Shown one piece after another: positions 1 through 10,330 of a stretch of 64,000 nucleotides of DNA; within the stretch, counting starts at the first letter, position 1; the number at the start of each line of letters is the position of its first letter. Source of the DNA: Nicotiana tabacum (lineage: Eukaryota > Streptophyta > Magnoliopsida > Solanales > Solanaceae); the NCBI RefSeq assembly GCF_000715075.1, contig NC_134081.1, positions 112,132,289 through 112,196,288 of the forward strand, given 5' to 3'. The position numbers and the translations under genes were made by a program. The notes under the pieces are model-generated. The model did not search any database. It was not told the origin of the DNA and saw only the letters and a list, made by a program, of their open reading frames with translations.

Positions 1-583
1 CTTTCTCGCGTGATCAAATCGCCAAAATAACACCTAAAACTATGAATATAGCACCAAATCAAATGTAAATTCTCAAGAACACTTTAAAATTCCTATTTTC
101 TCAACTGGACGTCCGAATCACGTCAAATCAACTCCGTTTCTCACCAAATTTCACAGAGAAGTCTTAAATATTATAATGAACCTGTACCGGGCTCCGAAAC
201 CAAAATACGGACCCGGTACTAACAATGCCAAACATTAATCAATTCTTAAAAATAAATAATTTTCAGACTTTTAATTCATAACTCGAGCTAGGGACCTCAG
301 AATTTGATTCCGGGCATACGCCCAGGTCCCATAATTCGATACGGACCCACCGGGACCGTCAAAACACAGATCCGGGCCTGTTTACCAAAAACATTGACCG
401 AAGTCAACTAAAATCAACTTTTAAGGCAAAAATTCTTATTTTAATCAATTTTTCAACATAAACTTTTTCCGAAAACACGCCCGGACTGCGCATGCAAATC
501 GAGGAAGGTAAAAATGAGATTTTTAAGGCTTAAGAGCACCAAATCAAGTTCTAAAACATAAGATGACCTTTTGGGTCATCACA
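1..583 (-). repeat. 3' LTR of element A (U3 side, truncated by window edge)
   Basis: The sequence is nearly collinear with 10450-11033, the start of the 5' LTR of the same element. The LTR edge at 583 is placed by the adjacent polypurine tract and by a perfect inverted repeat at 562-580 (GATGACC, 5-nt loop, GGTCATC). Other LTRs in the window begin the same way. Confidence 0.85.
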
Positions 584-1024
584 TTCTCCACCTCTAAACA
601 ACCGTTCATCCTCGAACGGACATAGAAAAGTACCTGAGCTGGTAAGGATGTGGGGATATCTACTACGCATATCGGACTCGGACTCCCAAGTGGCTGCCTC
701 AGCAGGCTGACCTCTCCTTTGCACTCGAACTGAAGGGTAACTCTTTGATCTCAACTGGCGAATTTGCCGGGCTAGAATAGCCACCGACTCCTCCTCGTAA
801 GTCAAATCCTTGTCCAACTGGACAAAGCTGAAATCTAACACATGGGACGGATCGCCGTGATACTTTCGAAGCATGGACACATGGAATACCGGATGAACAA
901 CTGCTAAACTAGGTGGAAACGCAAGCCTGTAAGCCACCTCTCCCACCCTCTCTAGAATCTCAAAAGGTCCGATATACCTAGGGCTCAACTTGCCCTTCTT
1001 TCCGAACCTCATTACACCCTTCAT
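551..1024 (-). pseudogene. Integrase C-terminus and chromodomain-like tail (element A)
   Basis: This 157-residue open segment starts in the region that follows the integrase core. It contains the [20 protein letters not shown] GPY/F motif (about residues 20-35), then [17 protein letters not shown], and a chromodomain-like block (about residues 75-130) with [12 protein letters not shown], a TWESE element and SRYPHIL. In chromoviruses this domain steers insertion to heterochromatin. The frame ends with PFEDER, typical of these polyproteins, and then runs through the polypurine tract into the LTR before stopping. It is separated from the upstream segment by one in-frame TAG, so it is a fragment of a polyprotein and not a gene of its own. 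Confidence 0.82.
584..600 (-). other. Polypurine tract of element A
   Basis: On the minus strand this reads GTTTAGAGGTGGAGAA directly before the LTR start. This is the usual position of the plus-strand DNA primer. It is less purine-rich than the tracts of elements B, C and E. Confidence 0.7.
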
Positions 1025-1033
1025 GGGTGATAC

Positions 1034-1845
1034 CTAAAGCAACACACTCTCCCCGACCATGAATGCAACATCACAAACTCTGCGGTCGGCATAACTCTTC
1101 TGCCTGGACTGAGCTATGCGAAGTCGATCCTGAATAATCTTGACCTTATCCAAGGAATCCTGTACTAAGTCTGTGCCCAACAACCGAGCCTCTCCCGGCT
1201 CGAACCACCCAACTGGCGATCGGCACCGCCTACCATATAATGCCTTATAGGGAGCCATATGAATGCTCGACTGGTAGTTGCTGTTGTAGGCGAACTCTAC
1301 AAGGGGAAAGAACTGATCCCACGATCCTCCGAAGTCTATAAGACAAGCGCGGAGCATATCCTCCAAGATCTGAATAGAGCGCTCGGACTGTCCGTCCGTC
1401 TGAGGATGAAACATTGTCTTCAACTCAACCCGCATACCCAACTCACATTATACTGCGCTCCAGAAGTGCGAGGTGAACTGCGTACCTCGATCAGAAATGA
1501 TAGACACGGGCACACCGTGAAGACGGACGATCTCACAAATGTAAATCTCTTCCACTCGCTCCGAAGATAGGTAACTGCCACAGGAATGAAGTGCGCCGAC
1601 TTGGTCAGCCTGTCCATAATGACCCAAACTGCATCGAATTTCCTCTGAGTCTGTGGGAGTCCAACAAAAAAATTCATAGTGATACGCTCCCATTTCCACT
1701 CAGGAATCTCTATCTTCTGAAGCAAACCGCCAGGTCTCTGATGCTCATATTTTACTTGCCGGCAATTTAGACACCGAGCTACATATGCAATTATATCTTT
1801 CTTCATTTGCCCCCACCAATAATGCTGCCGCAAGTCCTGATACAT
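1034..1845 (-). pseudogene. Integrase catalytic core, frameshifted (element A)
   Basis: This is the integrase core of the gypsy polyprotein. The upstream part (1845 to about 1690) carries the second half of the zinc-binding fold (CLNC), then QVKYEHQRPGGLLQ and the first catalytic Asp region (FDAVWVIMDRLTKSAHF). A frameshift near 1690 moves the reading to the frame that holds SIISDRGTQF (second catalytic Asp) and, after an in-frame stop just downstream, HPQTDGQSERSIQ (catalytic Glu). All three DDE positions can therefore be seen, but in two frames. The enzyme would insert element DNA; here it cannot be translated whole. Confidence 0.88.
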
Positions 1846-2129
1846 CTTGGCGGTGCCGGATGGATAGAGTACTGAGAACTGTGGGCCTCCACAAGAATCA
1901 ACTCACGAAGTCCATCCACATTAGGCACACAAATACGACCCTGCATCCTCAAAACTCCGTCATCTCCAATAGTAACCCTCTTGGCACTACTGTGCCGCAC
2001 TATATCTCTAAGGACAAGTAAATGAGGATCGTCATCTTGCCAATATCTGATGTGCTCAAACAAAGAAGACCGGCTGGGCTCAGAAACATCCAACCTCACG
2101 AACTGGTTGGCCAGATCCTGAACATCCAA
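1803..2129 (-). pseudogene. RNase H-integrase linker and His half of the zinc finger (element A)
   Basis: This segment holds the linker motifs SRSSLFEHI and DDPHLLVLRDIV, followed by GDDGVLRMQGRICVPNV and EAHSSQYSIH, which supplies the two histidines of the HHCC integrase finger. The frame then degenerates into PAPPRCIRTCGS, showing a frameshift before the CLNC part encoded at 1845 and below. It continues in the same frame as the RT/RNase H pieces upstream. Confidence 0.8.
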
Positions 2130-2840
2130 TGCAAGCAGTCTCTAACCAACTGGAATATAAGCAAGGCTACCCATACTAGCTGACTTTCTACTCAAAGCAT
2201 TGGCCACCACATTGGCCTTCTCGAGATGATACAATATGGTGATATCATAGTCTTTCAATAGTTCCAACCACCTCCTCTACCTCAAATTGAGTTCCTTCTT
2301 CTTGAACAAATACTGCAAGCTCCGATGATCCGTGAATACCTTACATGGCACGCCGTAAAGATAGTGCCTCCAAATCTTCAGCACGTGAATAATGGATGCA
2401 AGCTCTAGATCATGAACAGTGTAACTCTTCTCGTGAACCTTCAGCTGCTGCGAAGCAAATGCAATAACCTTGCCACCGTGCATCAATACCGCACCCAGAC
2501 CAATACAAGATGCATCACAATATACCGCATAAGATCCTGAACCTGTGGGTAATACCAATATCGGTGCCGAAGTTAAAGCTGTCTTGAGCTTCTGGAAGCT
2601 CGCCTCACACTTGTCTAACCACCTGAACAGGGCACCCTTCTGGGTCAACCTGGTTAACGGGGCTTCTATGGATGAAAACCCCTCTACAAATCGACGATAG
2701 TAGCCCGCCAAACCCAGGAAACAACGGATCTCTGTAGCTGATGTGGGTCTAGGCCAGTTCTGAACTGCCTCAATCTTCCTAGGATCCACCTGAATACCCT
2801 CTGATGATACAACGTGACCTAAGAAAGCAACTGAACTCAA
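2130..2840 (-). pseudogene. RNase H domain (element A)
   Basis: The open part is 2277-2840. It starts in the RT connection ([15 protein letters not shown], then [16 protein letters not shown]) and continues through the RNase H domain: YAVYCDAS (catalytic Asp), [15 protein letters not shown], the HDLELA segment and [11 protein letters not shown] (catalytic Asp). A stop follows at LNLR; the remaining residues to about 2130 ([19 protein letters not shown]) stay readable in the same frame. RNase H removes the RNA template during reverse transcription. It shares a frame with the RT pieces, so it is part of the same original ORF. Confidence 0.87.
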
Positions 2841-3683
2841 CCAAAACTCGCATTTTGAGAACTTAACATATAACTAGCTATCTCTCAGAGTCTGAAGAAC
2901 GATCTAAAGTTGCTGCTCGTGCTCCTCTTGGCTGTGGGAGTAGACCAAGATATCATCAATAAACACAATCACAAAAGAATCCAAGTAGGGCTTGAACACC
3001 TGGTTCATCAAATCCATGAATGTTGCTGGGGCATTTGTCAGCCTAAATGACATAACTAGAAACTCATAATGCCCATACCGAGTCCGAAAAGCTATCTTAG
3101 GGACATCAAATGCCCTAATCCTCAACTGATGGTAGCCAGATCTAAAATCAATCTTCGAAAACACCTGGGCACCCTGAAGCTGATCAAATAAATCATCAAT
3201 CCTCAGTAATGGGTACTTGTTCTTGATAGTGACTTTGTTCAACTACCGATAATCTATACACATCCTCATCGATCCATCTTTCTTCTTCACAAACAACACA
3301 GGTGCACCCCAAGGCGATACACTACGTCTAATGAAGCCCTTATCAAGCAAATTTTGTAATTGTTCCTTCAATTCTTTCAACTCTGGCGGGGCCATGCGGT
3401 ATGGCGGAATGGAAATGGGCTGAGTGCATGGAGCCAAATCAATGCAGAAATCAATATCCTTGTTGGGTGACATCCCCGGCAGGTCTGTAGGAAATACCTC
3501 TGGAAACTCACAAAAAACCGGCACTGAATCGATGGAAGGAACCTCCGTACTAGAATCACGGACATAAGCCAAATAAGCTAGACACCCCTTCTCGACCATA
3601 TGCCGAGCCTTCACATAAGAGACAACCCTGCTGGTAGAATGACCAAGAGTCCCTCTCCACTCTAATCGAGGCAACCCCTGCAA
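2841..3683 (-). pseudogene. Reverse transcriptase (element A)
   Basis: Two collinear open segments (3683-3243 and 3242-2904) in one frame are separated by a single TAG after MCIDYR. Visible RT motifs are [53 protein letters not shown] (catalytic Asp), [20 protein letters not shown] and the YXDD-box equivalent FIDDILVYS. The usual G in MPFGLTNAP-type motifs reads R here, a probable damaging change. Two further stops lie between 2904 and 2841. The similarity to gypsy RT is strong even without a search. Confidence 0.92.
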
Positions 3684-3686
3684 GGC

Positions 3687-4005
3687 TTAGGTCACCGTCT
3701 TGGCGTGACAATCTAATATAACATGGTAAGGTGATAGCCAATCCATACCCAGTATGATATCAAAATCAACCATATCGAGAAGTAGAAGATCTACACGAGT
3801 CTTAAAACTCCCAATGGTGACCACACACGAACGATAAACACGGTCTACAATAATAGCATCCTTCACTGGCGTGGACACATACACAGGAGAACTCAAAGAA
3901 TCACGGGGCACAACCAAATATGAAGCAAAATAGGATGACACAGAGGAGTAAGTAGATACCGGATCAAATAGAACTGAAGCATCTCTACTGCAAACTGAAA
4001 CAGTA
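3687..4005 (-). pseudogene. Aspartic protease (element A), active site altered
   Basis: The segment ILGMDWLSPYHVILDCHAKTVT is the typical C-terminal signature of gypsy protease, preceded by VYRSCVVTIGSFKTRVDLLLLDMVDFD. The catalytic loop, normally D-[ST/P]-G, reads FDPVST at about 3955-3975, so the conserved Gly is replaced by Val. The open part is 3687-3941, in the same frame as RT. The protease would process the polyprotein; this copy is probably inactive. Confidence 0.78.
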
Positions 4006-4252
4006 CCTGTGATAACATGTCAGCTGACTTAGCGTCAGGCCTGGATGGAAAATCATAACACCGGGGCTGGGCCCCACCACCCTGAACTATGTCCCTGAGA
4101 CGACCTCTTGTTGGCTAGTCTCCACCTCTAACGGCCTGATCTCCACCTCTAACAGTATGGCCTCTACCTCTAGCTGCCTGACCCCTGCCTCTGGCTGGCT
4201 GAGCAGGTAGTGCAGCAACTGGTGCCGGAACCATGGCACGAGAACTCTGATA

Positions 4253-4824
4253 CTATGAGCTGCCTGTTGCCCGAGGGCAAAATCTAGCAATATGCCTCGG
4301 ATCACCACAAGTATAACATAACCTCGGCTGCTGTGACTGTTGACCTTGAAACTGACCCTGTCGACCTGAGTAACTACCCTGATAACTTTGGAGTGGAGGT
4401 GCACTAATAGGAGCTGATGATACACTGTAGGCTAGATGGTTGGAATAAGGCATATGAGGGCCATGACCACCTGAGGCACCGTGGGATGCCTGGAGTGCTG
4501 AATGAAACGGCCTGGGAGGATGACCTCTACCAAAAGTACCCCTGCCTCTAGACGAGGCACCGCTGAACTCACCGGAGTAACGAGGTCTCTTGTCAGACCC
4601 CTGACCTGCCTGAGCTAGAACCATATCGACTCGTCCGGCGACATTAGCAGCCGCCTGAAAAGAAATTTCACTCCAGTCTCCTTAGCCATATGCAATCTGA
4701 TAGGCTGAGCAAGTCCATCAATAAACCTCCTCACCCTCTCTCTCTTGGTGGAAAGCAGAAGAATAGCATGACGGGCCAAGTCCACAAAATGGGTCTCATA
4801 CTGAGTAACAGTCATACTGCCCTA
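4253..4824 (-). pseudogene. Gag C-terminal half with CCHC zinc knuckle (element A)
   Basis: The frame from 4815 (TVTQYETHFVDLARHA, RVRRFIDGL) continues the gag core. After a frameshift near 4670-4690 the reading moves to 4624-4253, which has a Gly/Arg/Ser-rich spacer and the nucleocapsid knuckle CYTCGDPRHIARFC (CX2CX4HX4C), which binds genomic RNA. Two adjacent TAG codons separate it from the upstream gag piece. The stretch 4005-4252 is the rest of gag and the gag-protease linker, with RG-rich remnants and stops. Confidence 0.85.
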
Positions 4825-5616
4825 CTAGAGACGCTCAAACTGACGATGACGCTCCTCTCTCAATGTGATAGGCAGAAACTTCTCTATGAAGAGCGGAGAG
4901 AACTGGTCCCAAGTAAGAGCAGGCGACCCAGTTGGTCTAGTCAACAAATAATCTCTCCACCATTTCTTGGCGGAACCTATCATCTGAAGTGCAGCAAAAT
5001 CGACCCCATAGGTCTCCACTATACCCATGTTCCGTAAAACCTCGTGACAACTGTCAAGATACTCCTGGGGATCCTCTGAAGGAGCACCACTGAAGTGAAC
5101 TAGGAAGAGCTTGGTAAACCTGTCCAACATCCACAAAGCCTCAGAAGACATAGCTGGCCCATCTCCGACCTGTGCCGCAATAACCAGCTGAACTACTTCG
5201 ACTGGCTGAGCTGCTGGAGCCTGATACTGGGGAGCTATCTGCTCCGGAGCGGGCGTAGTGGGAGTCTGGGCTCCTCCTCGAGCCTGAGAGACTGCTGGTG
5301 CCATGGGAAATGCGCTCGTCTGGGCCACACTCTCCATAAGGCCCACCAAACGGACCAAAGCGTCCTGAAGTACTGTGGTGGCAATGAACTCCTCCGGAAC
5401 CTAAGCTGGTCTGGCAGGAACAGTCTGGGCTGGAACCTCCTCGCCAAGCTCTATCTGAGGCTCTACGGCTCGAGCTGCTGCTCGGGCTCTATGCTGAGCT
5501 CTGCCTTTACCTCAGTCTCTGGCACGACTTCACCCTCGACCTCTGCCCCGCGTAGGAGCTGCCACTGGAGGCTCTGGCTGCTGCTCAGCTGAGGAAGCGG
5601 TACGTGTTCTCCCCAT
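4825..5616 (-). pseudogene. Gag N-terminal half (element A)
   Basis: The likely start is the ATG at 5616-5614 (MGRTRTASSAEQ), which follows the leader and resembles the MVRTR starts of the other gags at 21179 and 52191. The same frame runs to 4825 with stops at 5532-5530 and two other places before the open part 5358-4825. That part holds the retrotransposon gag core: FLVHFSGAPSEDPQEYLDSC, RNMGIVETYGVDFAALQMIGSAKKWWRDY and LTWDQFSPLFIEKFLP. The three early stops are each one transition from Arg or Gln codons. Gag forms the virus-like particle. Confidence 0.85.
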
Positions 5617-5803
5617 TTGTGAGAGAATGAGGGTAGAAGAGTTCAATCAGTATTGAGAAAACAACATCGCACGACAGAGAAGAATAGAAGTGAAATTTGC
5701 TCCTAAACTTCATAGCCTCTAGAAGATAAGCACAGACGTCTCCGTACCGATCCTCAGACTCTACTAAGCTTACTCGTGAATCATGAGACCTAGGCAACCT
5801 AGT

Positions 5804-5815
5804 GCTCTGATACAA
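5804..5815 (-). other. Primer binding site of element A (tRNA-iMet)
   Basis: The minus strand reads TTGTATCAGAGC. This is one mismatch from the canonical TGGTATCAGAGC complement of plant initiator-Met tRNA, 3 nt after the LTR end at 5819. The leader between this site and the gag start (5617-5803) is noncoding. Confidence 0.85.
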
Positions 5816-6509
5816 ACTTGTCATGACCCAAAATTCCCACCGTCGGGACCGTGATGGCGCCAAACATTTCACTTGCTAGGTAAGCCAACGCTAGAGAATC
5901 ATTTAAACCAATTCTTTTTTCATTCAGTAAATAACAGTAATTATCTAAGATGAATATATAATAAGTGCAGAATAATATAAAAACTATATTAATTACTACC
6001 ACCCGGATTTGGAGTCACAATTCACGAGCATTCTAGAATTTACTACAAGTGATAGCCTTAAAGAAATATAACTGTTTGAATGAAAGAAATAGTAAAACCG
6101 AAGGATAGACGGGGACTTCAAGATCTGTGAACGCCGACAGATCTACCTTTATTCTCCGGATAGCGGGTCAAACAGCTAAAATCTCGATCAACTCGAGTCG
6201 GTACCAAAATCTGCACAGAGAGTGCAGAGTGCAGAATCAGTACAACCGACCCCATGTACTGGTAAGTGTCGAGCCTAACCTGGACGAAGTAGTTACGAGG
6301 CTAGGTTAAGGCACCTACAAATCAACCTGTACAGTTTAACAATGTATATACAAATAACAATAATGAAGAATTTGACAGGAGATATCGGGAGGGGGAAACA
6401 TGCTGGGGGAAATACGAGATAAAGAACTACAGTAGAATGATAACTGGAATAACGAATATATTATGAATCAACAGGAACTCGAATACAGTAAAGGAAAAAT
6501 ACACGGCAT

Positions 6510-6760
6510 CACCCTTCGTGCTTTTACTCTGAATCTCACCATAAATCAATAGAAATGACACGGCATCACCCTTCGTGCATTAACTCTCATAATTTAGCAC
6601 GACATCACCCTTCGTGCATTAACACTCACAATATGGCACGACATCCCCCTTCGTGCTTTTGCACTCACAATATGGCACGGCATCACCCTTCGTACTTTTA
6701 CACTCACAATATGGCATGTCATCACCCTTTGTGCATTAACACTCTCCCTTACCATAATGC
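6510..6760. repeat. Short hairpin tandem array in LTR A
   Basis: Five to six copies of a unit of about 42 bp centred on GGCACGACATCACCCTTCGTGC, whose ends pair with each other (GCACG and CGTGC). The spacers read TTACACTCACAATAT. Copies differ by a few bases. Related arrays lie in the LTRs of elements B and E. Confidence 0.85.
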
Positions 6761-7182
6761 AATGCATAAATAACAACAGAGAGATAGAATAACAAGTACA
6801 AGCCTTACTTCAACATTTGGTTCCACAATATCAATCTCAACTTTGAAAAAAAATACTCAATTATCACCAGAGAATCCGAAATCATGATAAGAACGATCAA
6901 TTTAACAACACTAGTCTAAACATGTAACAATTTGGCATATATAAGAGACAATATAAGAAAAACGGAAGAAACATGGAAAGCAGGTAAATTGGCGGCGCAT
7001 AAGTACTCGTCACCTCACATATACGCCGTTCACATGAATTTCACATAGCAAATATTCTAAGATTTCTAATTCTCTCAAGTCAAGGTTAGACACAACACTT
7101 ACCTTGCACCGTATGCCACTTAATTCTCAATCACAATATTTCCTCTAGAATTCACCTCCAAACCACACGTATCTATTAAAAA

Positions 7183-7309
7183 CAACAACAACAACAACAA
7201 CAACCCAGTAAAATCTCACTAATGGGGTCTGGGGAGGGTAGTGTGTACGCAGACCTTACCCCTACCCCGAAGGAGTAGAGAGGCTGTTTCCGAAAGACCC
7301 TCGGCTCAA
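7183..7309 (-). repeat. LINE 3' tail similar to Au-type SINE 3' ends
   Basis: On the minus strand this starts at TTGAGCCGAGGGTCTTTCGG, passes through a GGTAAGGTCTGCGTACACACT segment, and ends in (TTG)n. From memory, this is the well-known 3' part of Au-like SINEs common in Solanaceae. Sharing the tail with a LINE fits the idea that the SINE borrows LINE machinery. Confidence 0.75.
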
Positions 7310-7356
7310 AAAAAAAAATAAAAAAAAATAAAAGGACAAAATGACAAAAACGAAAC

Positions 7357-7521
7357 AATATTAGTATCACAAAAACAATCATAGGATAAATAGAAACACC
7401 ATGAAATCCATAAGAAAGATGCAAAGCAAAGGGAGACAATATTAGTAAATATTAGTATCACCATAACAACCATAAGAAAAATAGGAACACCATGAAATCT
7501 AGAAGAAAGATGCAAAGCAAA
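7357..7521. repeat. 74-bp direct duplication in the LINE 3' UTR
   Basis: Copies lie at 7357-7430 and 7448-7521, both starting AATATTAGTATCA and ending GATGCAAAGCAAA, with a few differences. Open frames across it are not supported as genes. Confidence 0.85.
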
Positions 7522-7656
7522 AGCGATAGCTAGTCAATAGGACATGCACTGAAAAGCGAAATAGTATGCCACAACATTGCCAATAGCTATCTTAGACAAA
7601 AACACTACATGGCTGGTCCCACAATGGTATGAAGTAAGGCACGACTCAACTATCTC

Positions 7657-9575
7657 CTAACCTACAACCCTAATACTCGACCTCCACATCTTCCTATCAA
7701 GTGTCATGTCCTCGGAAATCTGGAGCCTCGCCATATCCTGCCTGATCAGCTCTCCCCAATATTTTTTAGGTCGCCCTCTACCTCTTCTCGTGCCATCCAC
7801 AACCAGTTGCTCACACCTCCGTACCGGAGCATCTGGGCTTCTCCTCTGAACATGTCCGAACCATCTAAGCCTCGCTTCCCGCATCTTGTCATCAATGGGA
7901 GCCACATGCACCTTCTTCCGGATATCATCATTCCTAATCTTATCTATCCTAGTGTGCCCGCACATCCACCGCAACATCCTCATTTCTGCCACTTTCATCT
8001 TCTGGATATGTGAGTTCTTGACGGGCCAACACTCAGCCCCATACATCATGGCCGATCTAACAACTGCTTTATAAAACTTACCTTTGAGTATCGGTGGCAC
8101 TCTCTTGTCACACAGAACTCCAGATGCTAATCTCCACTTCATCCATCCTACCCCAATACGGTTTGTGACATCCTCGTCGATCTCCCCTCCCCCCTGGATA
8201 ACCGAACCAAGGTACTTGAAGCTGTCTCTACTCGGGATGATCTGCGAATCAAGCCTCACATCCACACCCTCGTCCCCTGGCTCATCGCTGAACTTACACT
8301 CCAGGTATTCCGTCTTCGTCCTGCTCAGCTTGAAACCCTTAGACTCAAGAGCCTGTCTCCAAACCTCCAGCCTCTCGTTAACACCGGCTCACGACTCATC
8401 AATCAGAACTATGTCATCGGCAAATAGCATGCACCATGGCACATCCCCTTGAATATGGTGTGTTAACGCGTCCATCACCAGGGCGAATAAGAACGGACTG
8501 AGCGCAGAACCTTGGTGTAACCCCATTACAACCGGAAAATGCTCAGAGTCGCCTCCTACTGTCCTAACCCGAGTCTTAGCCCCATCATACATGTTCTTAA
8601 TCGCCATAATGTAGGGAACCGACACACCTTTTGCCTCCAGGCATCACCAGAGAATTTCTCTAGGAACCTTGTCATACGCTTTCTCTAGGTCAATAAACAC
8701 CATGTGCAGATCCTTCTTCCTCTCTCTGTATAGTTCCACCAACCTTCTAACAAGGTGTATAGCTTTTGTAGTCAAACGACCCGGCATGAACCCGAACTGG
8801 TTGTCGGATACAGACACTGTCATCCTCACCCTCGCTTCAACCACCCTCTCCCACACTTTCATGGTATGACTCAGTAATTTGATACCCCTATAATTGTTAC
8901 AACTCTGGATATCACCTTTGTTCTTATACAATGGAACCACCGTACTCCACCTCCACTCATCCGGCATCCTCTTCCCCCTAAAAATGATATTAAACAACTC
9001 AGTCAATCACTCCAAACCTGCTCTCCCCACACACTTCCAAAATTCCACCGGAATCTCGTCTGGCCCGGTCGCTCTGCCCCTACTCATCTTACGCATAGCT
9101 CCCGCGACCTCCTCAACCTCGATACGCCTGCAACACCCAAAGTCACGGTGACTCTCGGAATGCTCCAATTCGCCTAGCACAATATCCCGATCCCCTTCTT
9201 CATTCAAAAGTTTATGAAAGTAAGTCTGCCATCTCCTCTTAATCTGGGCATCTTCCATCAATACTCTACTATCTTCGTTCTTGATGCATTTCACTTGGTC
9301 CAAATCCTGAGCCTTCCTCTCTCTCAACTTGGCCAGCCGGAATAACTTCTTTTCCCCACCTTTTTTCCCCAGTTCCTCGTACATATGACCATAAGCCGCA
9401 GTCTTAGCCTCTGTGACCGCCAACTTAGCCTCCTTCTTAGCTGCCTTATACCTCTCCTTGCATACTCGTCTCTCCTCCTCACCTATGCTCCCCACTAACT
9501 TCAAGTACGCCGCCTTCTTTGCTTCCACTTTACCTTGGACCACTTCATTCCACCACCAGTCTCCTTTGTGCCCAT
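7657..9575 (-). pseudogene. RTE-clade LINE ORF2: reverse transcriptase, endonuclease missing
   Basis: One reading frame spans the insert, broken by only three stops (9009-9007, 8646-8644, 8391-8389). The first is a probable Trp change and the other two are Arg-codon changes. Visible RT features are [11 protein letters not shown], the palm segment [49 protein letters not shown] (catalytic Asp), LHQGSALSPFLFALVMD and the catalytic LFADDIVLI. The C-terminal part has [18 protein letters not shown] and a basic GRGRPKKYW tail, typical of plant RTE proteins. The N-terminal endonuclease is absent through truncation at 9575. There are no frameshifts, so decay is mild. Confidence 0.92.
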
Positions 9576-10014
9576 GTATCTATTAAAAAATAACTCAATA
9601 ATATCAAATATGCTAAAGAAATCAATTATATTGCATAAATTAAATTTTTCAAATTTTCCTCCAAAAAGTTAAAAATTGACCCTGGGCCTGCTTGGTCAAA
9701 ACCCGAGGTTCGAAATAAAATCTATTTACCCATTCACCCCCGAGCCCGGATATATAATTGGTTTTGGAATCTGACCTCAAATTGAGGTCTAAATCCCCAT
9801 TTTTCTGAAATACCTAGTTTCTACCATAACCCCTAATTCTACGATGAAAACTCTAGATTTTAGGTTGATAATTCATAAAATGCAATGGGTAATTGAAAGA
9901 AAATTATTTAGAATCACTTACCAACACTTTGGAGAAGAAAATAACTCTTGGAAATCGCCTCTAGTCCGTTTGGTTTTTGAGAAAATAAAATAAATGTCCA
10001 ATTTCTCTTTTTGG

Positions 10015-10330
10015 ATTCTGTTAAATGCTGGGCGACAATGTTCATCGCGTTCGCGAGAACACTGTCGCGTTCGCGAAGGGTATAGGCTGCCAAGCCTTCG
10101 CGTTCACGAGACCTTGTTCGCGTTCACGTAGGCTACCCCCTGGCCTTCGTGTTCGCGAGATATGGTTCGCGTTAGCGATGAAGGATCGCGTTCGCGAAGG
10201 GTAATGCCCCCATCGCTTCGTGTTCTCGACCAAGCCTTCGCGTTCGCGAAGAAGAAAATTTTGGCCTCATTAGTTTACTTTTCACGTTCGTGAGAGTACG
10301 CTCGCGAACGCGAAGAAGGACATGCGAGAA
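10015..10330. repeat. CGCGTTCGCG repeat block in LTR A
   Basis: About ten imperfect copies of a TTCGCGTTCGCGAAG motif with variable spacers lie in an otherwise AT-rich LTR. Many copies form short perfect inverted repeats (CTTCGCG/CGCGAAG). The open frames in this block are compositional artefacts. Equivalent blocks with a different four-base centre occur in the other LTR families. Confidence 0.85.

Larger units (their letters stand above)
7169..9589 (-). mobile_element. 5'-truncated RTE-type LINE inserted in LTR A, with 14-bp target duplication
   Basis: The insert runs from 7183 to 9575 and is flanked by GTATCTATTAAAAA at 7169-7182 and 9576-9589, a perfect 14-bp target-site duplication. On the minus strand it has an RT ORF (three stops), a 3' UTR with a 74-bp duplication, and a 3' tail ending in a (TTG)n run. 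The endonuclease domain that should precede the RT is missing, as usual for incomplete reverse transcription from the 3' end. The insertion is younger than the LTR it sits in. Confidence 0.92.

Noticed and set aside
1259..1570. Plus-strand frame over element A integrase
   Set aside because: Shadow of the minus-strand integrase core; no plausible product.
6555..6776. Frames on both strands with repeated HHPSC or SVNARRVM peptides
   Set aside because: Artefact of the 42-bp hairpin array in LTR A.
8084..9151. Plus-strand frames over the LINE
   Set aside because: Shadows of the minus-strand RT, which has clear catalytic motifs.
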